This document shows, piece by piece, positions 1 to 8,807 of a DNA stretch of 64,000 nucleotides. The DNA comes from an uncultured Desulfobacter sp. (GTDB lineage Bacteria > Desulfobacterota > Desulfobacteria > Desulfobacterales > Desulfobacteraceae), in assembly GCF_963666145.1 (NCBI RefSeq), contig NZ_OY762614.1, forward strand, positions 5,632,501-5,696,500. The letters are read 5' to 3'. The notes below the pieces were generated by a model. That model did not search any database and was not told where the DNA came from. It worked only from the letters and a program-made list of their open reading frames with translations. Within the stretch, counting starts at the first letter, position 1, and each line of letters begins with the position of its first letter. The position numbers and the translations under genes are program-made.

Positions 1-1432
1 AAGCGATTTCCTTGAATTTAAGCCGAAAACTGCAAACGCCCCTTCCGTTGCTGTGGAGCAACGGTGTTCTGCCTTCAATGTGCATACCAAATTGCCCGAC
101 ATTTCGTGCAAAATACGTTTTTTCAAACAGAACAAAAGCACTGGCAGTCAACCCGCTGTAACTTGGGTATGTCCGGGACAGAAAATCCAGGGTCAGATTC
201 AAGTCTTCATCTGTCGAGGTCGGCAGGCCGAAAATCATCAACCCGAGGTTTGAAATACCAACAGATGCTGAATGGTTGATCACGGATTCAATCTCTCCAA
301 CGCGGGTGCCTTTATTGATGAGATCAAGCAACCGCTGGGATCCGGTTTCAATTCCCCAGCCGATCCAGCGGCACCCTGCGGCCGACCAGAGTGCAAGGCG
401 TGCAAGGGTACAATCGGCGGTCGGCTTGCCCAGGATATGAAAATGAATAGACAGCCCCTGCACCATGATTTCCTGGCAGATGGCATCCATATCGTCGGCC
501 GTAATATACTCATCGGCAAAATAAAAGTGGCGGACACCAAACGATCGTATATAAGCATCCATCTCGGCCACAAAGTCGTGAACCTCTTTTTTACGATGCC
601 CGCCAAAGGAAAAATTGTGTGAGCAGAAACGGCACCGCCGCCAGGCGCATCCCCTTGAGAAAAGCACCGGGAGCACCGGAACGGGATTAAAATACATGTC
701 AAGGGCAAGTCCTGAGAAATCCGGGGCCGGCAACGCTTTCAATGAAAGGGTCTGGGCTTTCTTATTGACATGGATATGATCGCCTTCCCGGTAAATCAGG
801 CCGGGTATTGTATTCAATGGACGACCCTCACAGAGTGCAGCAACAGCTTCTTCTCCCTCACCGCAGACCACGGCATCAATTTCAGGGATCGCTTCAAGCA
901 GCTCGGTTACCGGCATCGCCGACATCATCGCCCCGCCTAAAACAATTCTGACCCAGGAAAGCCCTTTGATATTCATCGACTGTTTGAGTGCTCTGGCAAG
1001 AGCTGCGGCAAATGAGACTTGTTCCGGAAAAAGAACTGAAATCCCGATGAATCCGGGCTCTAATGAGAGAATCTGATCTACCTGCCTCCCAAGTATGGAC
1101 AAAAATTCTTGATCTGCCTCACCGGTCTCAAGATACAACCCGGCCTGCTCACCCACATGGGTCATCCGGCCCCGAAGCCGGTCCCATACTTGTTTATAGT
1201 ATCGGGTTTGTCCGTGGTCGAGGAATTGCCCGGCCTTTCCCTGGGTAAATGCAATAAGATCATGGCCTTCGGGGTCTCCTGATGCCAAAAGGTGCCAAAG
1301 TGCAATGTTTAAATCAATCAATCGAACGTCGGCATCAGGCACCCGGGCACTAATATAGGGTGCAAGGGATGCGATACCTAATGGTACGTATGTGGCACCT
1401 GCTTTCGGCGGGAAAACAAGAACAGCACGCAT
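1..1432 (-). CDS. B12-binding domain radical SAM protein, 3' end beyond window
   Basis: The reading frame is open from an ATG at 1432 down to the window edge (477 codons seen, no stop), so the C-terminus is missing. Residues about 1-180 look like a cobalamin-binding domain, including a GGAMMS stretch and a VVCGEGEEAV stretch typical of B12-dependent radical SAM proteins. A radical SAM cysteine cluster follows at residues 262-270 (C-x4-C-x2-C, CAWRRCRFC), then barrel-like sequence with a GIETGSQR motif. Members of this family perform methylations or other radical rearrangements on varied substrates; the substrate cannot be read here. It is divergent from the nif operon, with a 433-base gap between, and nothing ties it to nitrogen fixation. 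Confidence 0.85.
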   Translation of the reverse strand, partial: MRAVLVFPPKAGATYVPLGIASLAPYISARVPDADVRLIDLNIALWHLLASGDPEGHDLIAFTQGKAGQFLDHGQTRYYKQVWDRLRGRMTHVGEQAGLYLETGEADQEFLSILGRQVDQILSLEPGFIGISVLFPEQVSFAAALARALKQSMNIKGLSWVRIVLGGAMMSAMPVTELLEAIPEIDAVVCGEGEEAVAALCEGRPLNTIPGLIYREGDHIHVNKKAQTLSLKALPAPDFSGLALDMYFNPVPVLPVLFSRGCAWRRCRFCSHNFSFGGHRKKEVHDFVAEMDAYIRSFGVRHFYFADEYITADDMDAICQEIMVQGLSIHFHILGKPTADCTLARLALWSAAGCRWIGWGIETGSQRLLDLINKGTRVGEIESVINHSASVGISNLGLMIFGLPTSTDEDLNLTLDFLSRTYPSYSGLTASAFVLFEKTYFARNVGQFGMHIEGRTPLLHSNGRGVCSFRLKFKEIA

Positions 1433-1577
1433 TCTGTCAAACTCCTCGAAAAAATAAAATACTTTTGCGCTAGGATTTTAAAAGCAGAGACTGTTAACAC
1501 CTTTCTATAATGATTTCAAGTGGTAAATAGCACAACACTGCAGGGCCATTGTTATTTTCCGGATAAAGCTTATATAT

Positions 1578-1593
1578 ATGTCGGTATTCACAT
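1578..1593. promoter_or_regulatory. possible activator dyad upstream of nifE
   Basis: ATGT-N8-ACAT is a perfect 4-base dyad about 150 bases upstream of the -24 element. That distance suits an enhancer-binding activator. It is not a canonical NifA site (TGT-N10-ACA has two more bases), and I found no canonical one here. Weak candidate. Confidence 0.25.
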
Positions 1594-1737
1594 CGTCTGT
1601 GGGATAAATAGAAACAAATTTGTCTCCATCTAACTGTATCTTTTATGTCTCATTATGTAATTTAAATAAAATTCACTTAGCTCATAATAATTCGTAACTA
1701 TTTGTTCTGTATGATTTATAATCGTTTTTTTTGATTT

Positions 1738-1752
1738 GGTACAAAATCTGCA
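1738..1752 (+). promoter_or_regulatory. sigma54-type -24/-12 promoter for nifE operon
   Basis: TTTGGTACAAAATCTGCAT carries GG at 1738-1739 and GC at 1750-1751, exactly 10 bases apart as sigma54 (RpoN) requires. The surrounding bases fit TGGYAC-N5-TGCA except one position of the usual TTGC. It lies about 115 bases before the nifE start in an otherwise AT-rich, gene-free stretch (1433-1865). Nitrogen-fixation operons are classically RpoN-dependent, so position and spacing support each other. Confidence 0.65.
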
Positions 1753-1865
1753 TTTCAAAGGCATATGGCGTAGAAGCTGATGATTAACAGCCAAAACAGG
1801 AGGCCTGTATGAGACGCAAAGACACATTAAGAAAGATTATAACCTGATAGATAAGGATAGATAAA

Positions 1866-3242
1866 ATGACCTCCATATCGGTACTGAAACAGCGGGAAAA
1901 ACAGATCTACCAGAAGGGCAGCCAGCCTTTTGATATGGCGTGTGATACCAAAAGTCTGGCAGGGGCCGTCAGCCAGCGGGCCTGTGTGTTCTGCGGCTCC
2001 AGGGTGGTGCTTTATCCCATTGCAGATGCCCTGCACCTGATTCACGGCCCCATCGGGTGTGCCTCATATACCTGGGATATCAGAGGAGCCCAGTCTTCGG
2101 GTCCGGAGCTTCACCGGATGAGCTTTTCAACCGACCTGTCAGAGACTGATATTATCTATGGCGGGGAAAAGAAGCTAAAAAAGGCATTGCTGGAGCTCAT
2201 TGACAAATATTCACCTAAAGCCGCCTTTATTTATTGCACCTGCATTGTGGGCATCATTGGTGATGACGTGGACGCTGTTTGCCGCGAGGTGGAAAAAGAG
2301 ACCCATATTCCTGTCATCGCTGTTCACTCCGAAGGGTTTAAAGGCACCAAAAAAGACGGGTACAAGGCCGCCTGTGACGCCTTGTTCAGTCTCATTGAAA
2401 GAAATAAGGAACCCCAGGTTACCATCCCTGACTCCATCAATATCCTGGGAGAGTTTAATATCGGCGGGGAGACATGGATCATCAAAAAGTATTATGAGGC
2501 CATGGGGGTAAAAGTTGTCTCGGTGATCACCGGTGACGGCCGGGTGGAGGAAGTCCAGCAGGCGCGCAATGCCGCGTTGAATGTGGTTCAGTGTTCAGGG
2601 TCGGTCACCCACCTGGCAAAACAGATGGAAAAAGAGTACGGCATCCCTTTTATACGGGTCTCCTATTTCGGCATTGAAGATACCTCGGACGCCCTGTACC
2701 AGGTGGCGGTACACTTTAACAAAAGCCCGGACATCTTGAAAAAGACCCGGGAACTGATCAAAAAAGAGGTCAAGGACATTGTCCCCCGCCTTGAGACCAT
2801 GAGAAAGGATCTTGAAGGTAAAAAAGCCGCCATTTACGTGGGCGGTGCGTTCAAGGCATTCTCCCTGATCAAGGCACTGAAAACCCTGGGCATGGAAGTG
2901 GTCCTGGCCGGTTCCCAGACCGGTACCAAGGAAGATTATGAGGTGCTCCGGCAGATGTGCAACGACGGTACCGTAATTTTGGATGACTCAAATCCCCTTG
3001 AGCTGGCCAAGTATGCCGTTGAAAAGGATGCGGACCTGTTCGTCGGCGGGGTTAAGGAACGGCCCATTGCCTATAAGATGGGCATCGGGTTCTGCGACCA
3101 TAATCATGAACGCAAAATTCCTTTGGTCGGCTTTGAAGGCATGGTTAATTTTGCAAAAGAAGTACACGAAACCGTGACAAGCCCGGTATGGGACTTGGTC
3201 CCCAGGCGGCAGAACCCAGTTGGAAAGGAAAGCACGATATGA
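1866..3242 (+). CDS. nifE: nitrogenase MoFe-cofactor scaffold subunit NifE
   Basis: 458 residues, the normal length for NifE. It is the alpha partner of the NifEN scaffold on which the NifB-co precursor matures into the iron-molybdenum cofactor. Cysteine motifs typical of the nitrogenase component 1 superfamily are present: CVFC around residues 40-43, GPIGCASY around 61-67 and YCTCIVGIIGDD near 125, with the later GGVKERP stretch also family-like. It is first in a nifE-nifN-nifB-nifV operon; its TGA overlaps the nifN ATG (ATGA). nifHDK are not in this window. The adjacent nifN is broken, so NifE may lack its partner in this strain. Confidence 0.93.
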   Translation: MTSISVLKQREKQIYQKGSQPFDMACDTKSLAGAVSQRACVFCGSRVVLYPIADALHLIHGPIGCASYTWDIRGAQSSGPELHRMSFSTDLSETDIIYGGEKKLKKALLELIDKYSPKAAFIYCTCIVGIIGDDVDAVCREVEKETHIPVIAVHSEGFKGTKKDGYKAACDALFSLIERNKEPQVTIPDSINILGEFNIGGETWIIKKYYEAMGVKVVSVITGDGRVEEVQQARNAALNVVQCSGSVTHLAKQMEKEYGIPFIRVSYFGIEDTSDALYQVAVHFNKSPDILKKTRELIKKEVKDIVPRLETMRKDLEGKKAAIYVGGAFKAFSLIKALKTLGMEVVLAGSQTGTKEDYEVLRQMCNDGTVILDDSNPLELAKYAVEKDADLFVGGVKERPIAYKMGIGFCDHNHERKIPLVGFEGMVNFAKEVHETVTSPVWDLVPRRQNPVGKESTI

Positions 3243-3545
3243 CCACGAGCAAACTTAATAAAGAGATACCCTCATATACCCCCACCCAGAATGCGTGCAA
3301 AATGTGCACGCCTTTGGGAGCCACCCTGGTGTTCCAGGGAATTGAAGGCTGTGTGCCCCTGCTTCACGGCTCCCAGGGATGTTCAACCCCTGGTCCGGGT
3401 GGGATTTCCCATCCATGACCGGATCGGCGGCTCGCGTATCCTGCACGTTGGCTATAAAGGGGCCCTGCAGTTGTTTGATAATATTGTAAACACAATTCTT
3501 ACGGTAAAACAGACTGAGTCCAGAATCGGATACGCTTACATGTAG
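3239..3545 (+). pseudogene. nifN: nifN remnant with large internal deletion and frameshift
   Basis: The first 50 or so codons from the ATG at 3239 are clearly NifN-like (NACKMCTPLGATLVFQGIEG, then HGSQGCST). After GCST at about 3386-3395 the frame runs into a stop at 3418. In another frame the sequence becomes the characteristic NifN C-terminus (GFPIHDRIGG, then VGYKGALQLFDNIVNT, ending GYAYM at 3545). About 100 codons remain of a family that is usually near 450, so roughly 1.0-1.1 kb is missing. NifN is the beta partner of NifE on the cofactor scaffold. Either the gene is inactive or the assembly has collapsed here. Confidence 0.85.
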
Positions 3546-3564
3546 ATAAGGAAAAGTATACATT

Positions 3565-4887
3565 ATGATGAATTTAGATAACCATCCCTGTTTTAATAAA
3601 AAATCCTGTAAAGATTTTGGCCGTGTTCACCTGCCGGTTGCCCCGACCTGCAATATCCAGTGCAATTTCTGTAACCGAAAGTTTGACTGTGTCAATGAAA
3701 GCCGGCCCGGGGTCTCCTCATCCCTTTTAACTCCGGACCAGGCCATGGCCTACCTGGCAGAGGTGGTTGAGGCCAAACCCAACACCGCTGTGGTGGGCAT
3801 TGCAGGCCCGGGAGACCCCTTTGCCAACGGCGAAAAAACCATGGAAACATTGAAGCGGGTGCGTGCCGCCTATCCGGACATGCTCTTGTGCGTGGCCACC
3901 AACGGCCTGAACATCCATCCCTACCTGGATGATCTCAAAGAGGTCAACGTCACCCATGTGAGTATCACCATCAATGCGATGGACCCTGAAATCGGTGCAA
4001 AAATTTATTCCTGGCTCAGGGACGGAAAACGCTCCGTGGGCCCGGCCCAGGGCGCAAAACTGCTCTTGGAACGTCAGCTTGCCGCTGTCAAAGGTCTTAA
4101 GGAACGCGATATCATGGTGAAGGTCAATTCCATTCTTTTGCCCGGTATCAATGATGAACACATGGTGGAGGTTGCCAAGAAGATGGGTGAGATGGGTGTG
4201 GATATTTTCAATATCATGCCCTATTTCCCCACCAAAGGCTCCAATTTTGAAGATATGCCGGAACCGGACAAAGGGATGCTCAAGGAACTCAGGAAGGCCG
4301 CCCAGGTCTATGTGCCCCAGATGACCCATTGCAAGCGGTGCCGGGCAGATGCCGTGGGCCTGCTGGATGACCCCTTGAACCAGAATCTCATGGATCGGCT
4401 GACCTTCCACGCTAAATCTCCGAATCCGGGTTCCGGTGCGCCGGAAGACGGCCATGAAACGCCCGGCATAAAGGAGACGTTTGCGTTCAGTGCCACCGAG
4501 CCAAGGCCGTACGTGGCCCTGGCCACCCGGGAGGGTGCGCTGATCAATCAGCACCTGGGAGAAGCCACGGAAATGCATATATACGACTTAAATCAGGACA
4601 CACCGACCTTGGTGGAAACAAGAACTTTGCCCAGACCCGGCGGCGGAGAGATCAGATGGTACAATTTTGCCCGGACCATTAAGGATTGTCACACCATCCT
4701 TGTGTCCGGTGTCGGGGAGACCCCCAAAAAAGTTTTGAGCGGCATGGGATTCACCATCCATGAGGTCAACGGCATGATCGACCTTGTACTCATGTCCTTG
4801 AAAAACGGGGAGTCGCTAAACCATCTGATTGTCCGGAAACAGACCTCCTGCGGGGAGTGCCGAGGCTCCGGCATGGGGTGTATGTAA
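3565..4887 (+). CDS. nifB: nitrogenase cofactor biosynthesis radical SAM protein NifB with NifX-like tail
   Basis: 440 residues. NifB uses SAM to build the carbide-containing 8Fe core (NifB-co) that is passed to NifEN. The radical SAM cluster is C29, C33, C36 (CNIQCNFC), with further conserved cysteines at 9 and 15 and the AGPGDPFA motif near residue 74. A CKRCRADAVG motif near residue 255 ends the radical SAM part. From about residue 315 a NafY/NifX-like domain follows (ALINQHLGEA, then a CGECRGSGMGC tail). It sits 19 bases after the nifN remnant with AAGGA upstream, and looks intact. Confidence 0.95.
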   Translation: MMNLDNHPCFNKKSCKDFGRVHLPVAPTCNIQCNFCNRKFDCVNESRPGVSSSLLTPDQAMAYLAEVVEAKPNTAVVGIAGPGDPFANGEKTMETLKRVRAAYPDMLLCVATNGLNIHPYLDDLKEVNVTHVSITINAMDPEIGAKIYSWLRDGKRSVGPAQGAKLLLERQLAAVKGLKERDIMVKVNSILLPGINDEHMVEVAKKMGEMGVDIFNIMPYFPTKGSNFEDMPEPDKGMLKELRKAAQVYVPQMTHCKRCRADAVGLLDDPLNQNLMDRLTFHAKSPNPGSGAPEDGHETPGIKETFAFSATEPRPYVALATREGALINQHLGEATEMHIYDLNQDTPTLVETRTLPRPGGGEIRWYNFARTIKDCHTILVSGVGETPKKVLSGMGFTIHEVNGMIDLVLMSLKNGESLNHLIVRKQTSCGECRGSGMGCM

Positions 4888-4946
4888 CCTGTGTCAGTGC
4901 CCATACCTGATTGATACATCAGTGCAGAAAAGGAGTACGTATTATA

Positions 4947-6092
4947 ATGAAAACAAATGATATGCGGGTCTGGATGGTCGACACCACCCTTCGGGACGGG
5001 GAGCAGGCCCCGGGTGTTTTTTTCAGACCTCTGGAAAAATTAACCATCGCAAGTCAGCTTGCCGAATGCGGCGTTGACGAGATCGAAGTGGGCATTCCTG
5101 CCATGGGCGAGTTGGCGTGCAGGGAAATTGAAGCCATTGCAAGTTTGAACCTGCCCACCATGCTCACCAGCTGGTGCCGGGCGGTCAAACAAGATATTGA
5201 ACTGGCCATTGGCTGCAATACCCCCGGGGTGCATATCAGTTTTCCCACGTCGTCCATTCTGCTTAAGACCTTTGAAAAGGATGAAAATTGGGTGCTGGAG
5301 ACCCTGGAAGACACCGTACGGTTTGCAAGGCGGTATTTTGACCAGGTCTCCGTGGGTGCCCAGGATGCCACCCGCACAGACATGGATTTCCTTTTAAGGT
5401 TCTGCCAGGCATCCATCGCATTGGGCGTCCACCGGGTACGCCTTGCCGATACCGTGGGCATGATGACCCCGGCTGCACTGATGGATATGATAGAGACCCT
5501 TTTAATCCGGCTGCCCGGGCTGGCCCTGGAATTTCACGGGCACAACGACCTTGGAATGGCCACGGCCAATGCCGTGTCTGCCGTGGATGCAGGGGCCAAA
5601 GCCATCAGCGTCACCGTCAACGGCTTAGGCGAACGGGCAGGCAATGCCCCTCTTGAAGAAACGGCCATGGCCCTGTTCGGCATTGGGGCCAAAAAAAGCA
5701 ATATGCGCCTGTCGGGACTTGCCCAGCTGTGCAATACCGTGGCAAGGTTTTCAGGACAGCCAATCCACCCTGCCAAACCCATTGTGGGGTCACGGATATT
5801 TTCCCATGAATCCGGCATCCATTGTGCGGGCTTATTAAAAGATACAAATTCCTATGAATTATACGACCCTGAACAGGTGGGCCGGGGCAACGCAAGGCAC
5901 ATGGTGATCGGCGTGCATTCGGGTTCGGCGGCCATAAAACATGAACTGGCCCACCGGAACATCAACATTGATAACGATGTCGCCAGAAGACTGCTGCCCC
6001 GGGTCCGGGCTGCCGCTGCCGCAGCAAACAAGCCTGTGACCCCGGAGCAGCTTGAGACCATCTATCACAGGGTTCTGTGTGAACGGCAATAG
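4947..6092 (+). CDS. nifV: homocitrate synthase NifV
   Basis: 381 residues from the ATG at 4947, chosen because AGGAG lies just upstream; an in-frame ATG at 4911 has no such site. Condenses acetyl-CoA with 2-oxoglutarate to homocitrate, the organic ligand of the nitrogenase cofactor. Family motifs: DTTLRDGEQAPG at residues 12-23 (metal and catalytic), the metal-binding HGHNDLGMA, and NGLGERAGNAPLEE. The paralogues 2-isopropylmalate synthase and lysine homocitrate synthase share these motifs; the nif neighbours decide the call. Last gene of the operon, followed by a strong terminator. Confidence 0.92.
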   Translation: MKTNDMRVWMVDTTLRDGEQAPGVFFRPLEKLTIASQLAECGVDEIEVGIPAMGELACREIEAIASLNLPTMLTSWCRAVKQDIELAIGCNTPGVHISFPTSSILLKTFEKDENWVLETLEDTVRFARRYFDQVSVGAQDATRTDMDFLLRFCQASIALGVHRVRLADTVGMMTPAALMDMIETLLIRLPGLALEFHGHNDLGMATANAVSAVDAGAKAISVTVNGLGERAGNAPLEETAMALFGIGAKKSNMRLSGLAQLCNTVARFSGQPIHPAKPIVGSRIFSHESGIHCAGLLKDTNSYELYDPEQVGRGNARHMVIGVHSGSAAIKHELAHRNINIDNDVARRLLPRVRAAAAAANKPVTPEQLETIYHRVLCERQ

Positions 6093-6144
6093 GTGAATCA
6101 ATATACGCTGTCGATTCACAAACATGCCTTGACGGGAGCTTTAT

Positions 6145-6180
6145 GAAAGATCTGTGCAACCCGCACAGATCTTTCTCTTT
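6145..6180 (+). terminator. rho-independent terminator of nif operon
   Basis: A perfect 13-bp inverted repeat (6145-6157 with 6163-6175, 5-base loop) is followed by TCTTT, 52 bases after the nifV stop. Confidence 0.85.
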
Positions 6181-6230
6181 CCTTCATCATTTCCTACCTG
6201 ATTCGTTTTCCTATTCTATCTTGAAAAAAA

Positions 6231-6719
6231 TCAAGACGATGGCCTATCTCGTTCGGTATGTAATTCAGCATAGAGCAGATGTTGCCAATCAACAGCTTTT
6301 TCCATGGGCATGTTCAGTCTGTCCAAAATGGAGAAACCATCCATTTCTTTGGAAATGGGACATGTATCATCAATACCTATGATTTCGGTTTCCGTGTACA
6401 TGTAAGGATGCAGTTGACAGACAAGTGGCCTGGATTCAAAGGGTAAAATGCACCCTGTTTTTGTCAGCATTCCGCAGCTTTTGTCCGAGTTTCGCTTAAG
6501 CACCCTGAACTGTCCTTCGGGATTCAGGACCAAAGGCAGCCAGGCCGGATCGTAGAACGGCTCAAGATACCAGGGCTCGGGTTTCTCAATGGTAAAGAAA
6601 TTGTCATGCCCTATGCGGGCTTTGATTCGCTGTACATCTCCTAATGTCAAAACAATTTGTCTGTTAAGGCAGCATGAGCCGCCTGCCGACACACAAGAGA
6701 GACATGGTATATCGTCCAT
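6231..6719 (-). CDS. YkgJ-type cysteine cluster protein
   Basis: 162 residues with two cysteine groups of the zinc/iron-chelating cluster family: CLSC at 6-9 and SCC around 15-17, then the internal CGMLTKTGCILPFESRPLVC. The last stretch is the usual C-x7-C-x-F-x3-R-P-x2-C pattern of this family. Function is poorly defined; members are thought to bind metal or an Fe-S cluster, sometimes with flagellar or methyltransferase partners. Convergent with nifV across the terminator. No specific role can be assigned. Confidence 0.7.
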   Translation of the reverse strand: MDDIPCLSCVSAGGSCCLNRQIVLTLGDVQRIKARIGHDNFFTIEKPEPWYLEPFYDPAWLPLVLNPEGQFRVLKRNSDKSCGMLTKTGCILPFESRPLVCQLHPYMYTETEIIGIDDTCPISKEMDGFSILDRLNMPMEKAVDWQHLLYAELHTERDRPSS

Positions 6720-6958
6720 GGAAGCAACTAAACTCCTATAAAATAAAAATGAAATAATTAATTCCTGAACCGGATGTTCATATTATTTAAGATTTCAACC
6801 AAACCGGATGGGCTATCAGATATCTATGGGTGCCACCTCCTGGGGCATCATAAACTGATCATGGGCCTAACTTCGATTGATATGGATTAGCAAAGTTTAT
6901 GCCAATATAGATTTTGGAAAAAAATCGGACTTAAAACGTCCTGAATGCAGTGAGTCTT

Positions 6959-6975
6959 ATGTCATATTCGGACAT
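6959..6975. promoter_or_regulatory. possible activator dyad upstream of the mrp-groEL promoter
   Basis: ATGTC-N7-GACAT, a perfect 5-base dyad about 177 bases upstream of the -24 element at 7152. It reads as TGT-N9-ACA, one base short of the canonical NifA site. Position fits an enhancer-type activator, but the evidence is only spacing and symmetry. Confidence 0.3.
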
Positions 6976-7150
6976 TATGCGTCTTTTGGCGGTGACTTGT
7001 TTTTTATTTGGTCTACTTTATTTCATCTGCGGTCCTAGGATTGCTTTTCTGTGCAGTTTCATTCATTCGGACCCTGGTTTGCATCGGCAGGCAGGTCCGA
7101 TAGAAAACTTCAAAAGCATTGACCGCATAGCGATTTGGACTTTTGGGTTT

Positions 7151-7167
7151 TGGCATTTTTATTGCAT
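7151..7167 (+). promoter_or_regulatory. sigma54-type -24/-12 promoter for mrp-groEL operon
   Basis: TTGGCATTTTTATTGCAT matches the TGGCA-N6-TTGCA consensus almost perfectly, with GG (7152-7153) and GC (7164-7165) exactly 10 bases apart. It lies in the 706-base gene-free stretch 6720-7425, about 260 bases before the first gene. The only other open frames there lack ribosome sites and recognisable sequence. This would place the chaperonin and the Fe-S ATPase in an RpoN regulon beside the nif genes. Confidence 0.65.
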
Positions 7168-7425
7168 ATGTGGCGTTGAAAACAGATTGATGTATTAACT
7201 CCATCCTGATGCCTTGCATGTAACGGCGCGCACGGACGGCTGAAAACCATGGATTTTAAACGAGACCAACAGCCTGTAGAATAAAATATTTTTTCGGGGG
7301 AAGGGTGATTCCATTTCTTAATAAAAAACCGTCGTAAATCGGCGGGATTTTCTTTGCCCCTTCCCCCCTTCTTTACTTTGATAAACATAATCGGATCATC
7401 AAAAAAGAGGATGAGGGGTTGGAAT

Positions 7426-7704
7426 ATGTTTTATTTTTCAAGGACAGACAACTCACCGGGGCTGCTGGCTTCCATTAAGGCAGGTGCGCCCAAACTCTGG
7501 GAATCCCTGGAACATGCTGCGGCCCAGGGTTTGATTTTTATTGATGAAGAGCATGACGCTGTAACGGCCACCAACAGGTTATTGCTGACATACCCGGATC
7601 TGCATGGGGTGTTGAACCAAATTATCGACCACTGGAGCAGTCAGGCCGATGCCGGTTTGGATGCACTTGCTGAGATTTTGCACATAACAAAAGGAAATCC
7701 ATGA
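7426..7704 (+). CDS. small unknown protein upstream of mrp
   Basis: 92 residues from the ATG at 7426, which has GAGGGG about eight bases upstream; another ATG at 7411 is possible but crowds its ribosome site. I do not recognise the family. The sequence is soluble and mostly helical in character (LASIKAGAPKLWESLEHAA), without cysteine motifs, signal peptide or membrane segments. Its stop overlaps the mrp start (7701-7704), so it is translationally coupled to the Fe-S ATPase and probably works with it. Confidence concerns reality as a gene, not function. Confidence 0.65.
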   Translation: MFYFSRTDNSPGLLASIKAGAPKLWESLEHAAAQGLIFIDEEHDAVTATNRLLLTYPDLHGVLNQIIDHWSSQADAGLDALAEILHITKGNP

Positions 7705-8693
7705 AGATGTTACTCGACGAAATAAAAGAAAAAATTGGAAGCCTTATTGAACCCAGGCTGAAATGGCGAATTGATGAGCTGAATCTGATCAAGGAAATCA
7801 CCCTTGCTGAAAATAAAATATTTATCCGGATCGAACTGGTCGAGGACTGTCCGGAAAAAAAGGCCCAATTCAAGGAGAGTATCGTGGCAGCCCTGGAATC
7901 CTTTGAGCTGGATCAAGTCAACGTACGGATAGACCATGTCGATGTGGCAGCCAACAGCCTTAAACATATTGACCGTATTTTTCTGGTAGCCAGCGGCAAA
8001 GGTGGGGTCGGCAAGTCAACGGTTGCAGTGAATGTTGCCGCAGCGCTGCACCGCAGGGGGTACCGGGTGGGGATTCTGGATGCCGACATTTACGGGCCAA
8101 GCATCCCCCTGCTTCTGGGCGCCCATACCACCCCCCAGGTGCTGGACCAGGAAGTGCTTATGCCGGTTTTGGCCCATGGCATGAAATTGATTTCCATGGG
8201 CAACCTTATTGCCCGAGAAAGGGCCGTTGCATGGCGTAGCCAGTTGGTTAACGGCACAGTGCTTCAATTCTTAAGAAAGGTGAACTGGGGAAAACTGGAT
8301 TTTCTGATCGTGGATCTGCCGCCCGGAACTGGTGATATTCATATGACCATTTCAAAAGAGATAAAGCCCGATGGGGTTATCATCGTCAGCACCCCCCAGC
8401 TCGTGGCAAGGGAGGATGTCGTCCGATGCATCAATATGTTTGAAAATTTAAAACTTCCCATAACGGGCCTGGTGGAAAATATGGTCTCCTGGACCTGCAA
8501 AAAGTGTGGCCATGAAGATGCCATCTTCACGGGAACGGATGATCAATGGCACAACCTTGAAAAGCTGGCGGCGTTACCGCTCAGGCAAAATATCTGGGAT
8601 AGTTCGGAAAAAGGGATTCCCTGCTATGACGTGACCCAGGATCCGGCCATGAAAAATGCCTTTGATCGGATTGCCGATGCACTGGAAAAATAA
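7701..8693 (+). CDS. mrp: Mrp/ApbC/NBP35-type Fe-S cluster carrier ATPase
   Basis: 330 residues. The deviant Walker A GKGGVGKS is at residues 99-106, a GILDADIYGPSIP motif follows at 124-135, and a DLPPGTGD motif is at about 205-212. A CKKC pair at 266-269 is the position where Mrp dimers bridge an Fe-S cluster. The first 90 residues resemble a reduced DUF59-like domain. The family delivers Fe-S clusters to apo-proteins. Downstream of a sigma54-type promoter and next to nif genes, a role in nitrogenase or nif-protein cluster supply is a reasonable inference. Confidence 0.9.
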   Translation: MKMLLDEIKEKIGSLIEPRLKWRIDELNLIKEITLAENKIFIRIELVEDCPEKKAQFKESIVAALESFELDQVNVRIDHVDVAANSLKHIDRIFLVASGKGGVGKSTVAVNVAAALHRRGYRVGILDADIYGPSIPLLLGAHTTPQVLDQEVLMPVLAHGMKLISMGNLIARERAVAWRSQLVNGTVLQFLRKVNWGKLDFLIVDLPPGTGDIHMTISKEIKPDGVIIVSTPQLVAREDVVRCINMFENLKLPITGLVENMVSWTCKKCGHEDAIFTGTDDQWHNLEKLAALPLRQNIWDSSEKGIPCYDVTQDPAMKNAFDRIADALEK

Positions 8694-8807
8694 ATCCGAA
8701 AAAGTATTATGTGGAGAATCTAAAACGAGGATCCAACCATTGAGCAACAAAATTATCACCAAAAGAATATACGAACTGGGAATCTTGAATTGAATAGGAG
8801 GTAAACG

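Noticed and set aside
280..708. 142-codon open frame on the minus strand
   Set aside because: It is out of frame within the radical SAM gene, whose frame contains the cysteine cluster and continues through the whole segment.
3727..4578. 283-codon open frame antisense to nifB
   Set aside because: A shadow of the intact nifB frame; contains no recognisable domain.
6950..7198. 82-codon open frame on the plus strand
   Set aside because: It overlaps the sigma54-type promoter at 7151, has no ribosome site and no protein-like sequence.
8694..8807. Possible groES between mrp and groEL
   Set aside because: The gap is only 114 bases and the short frames in it show no GroES sequence.
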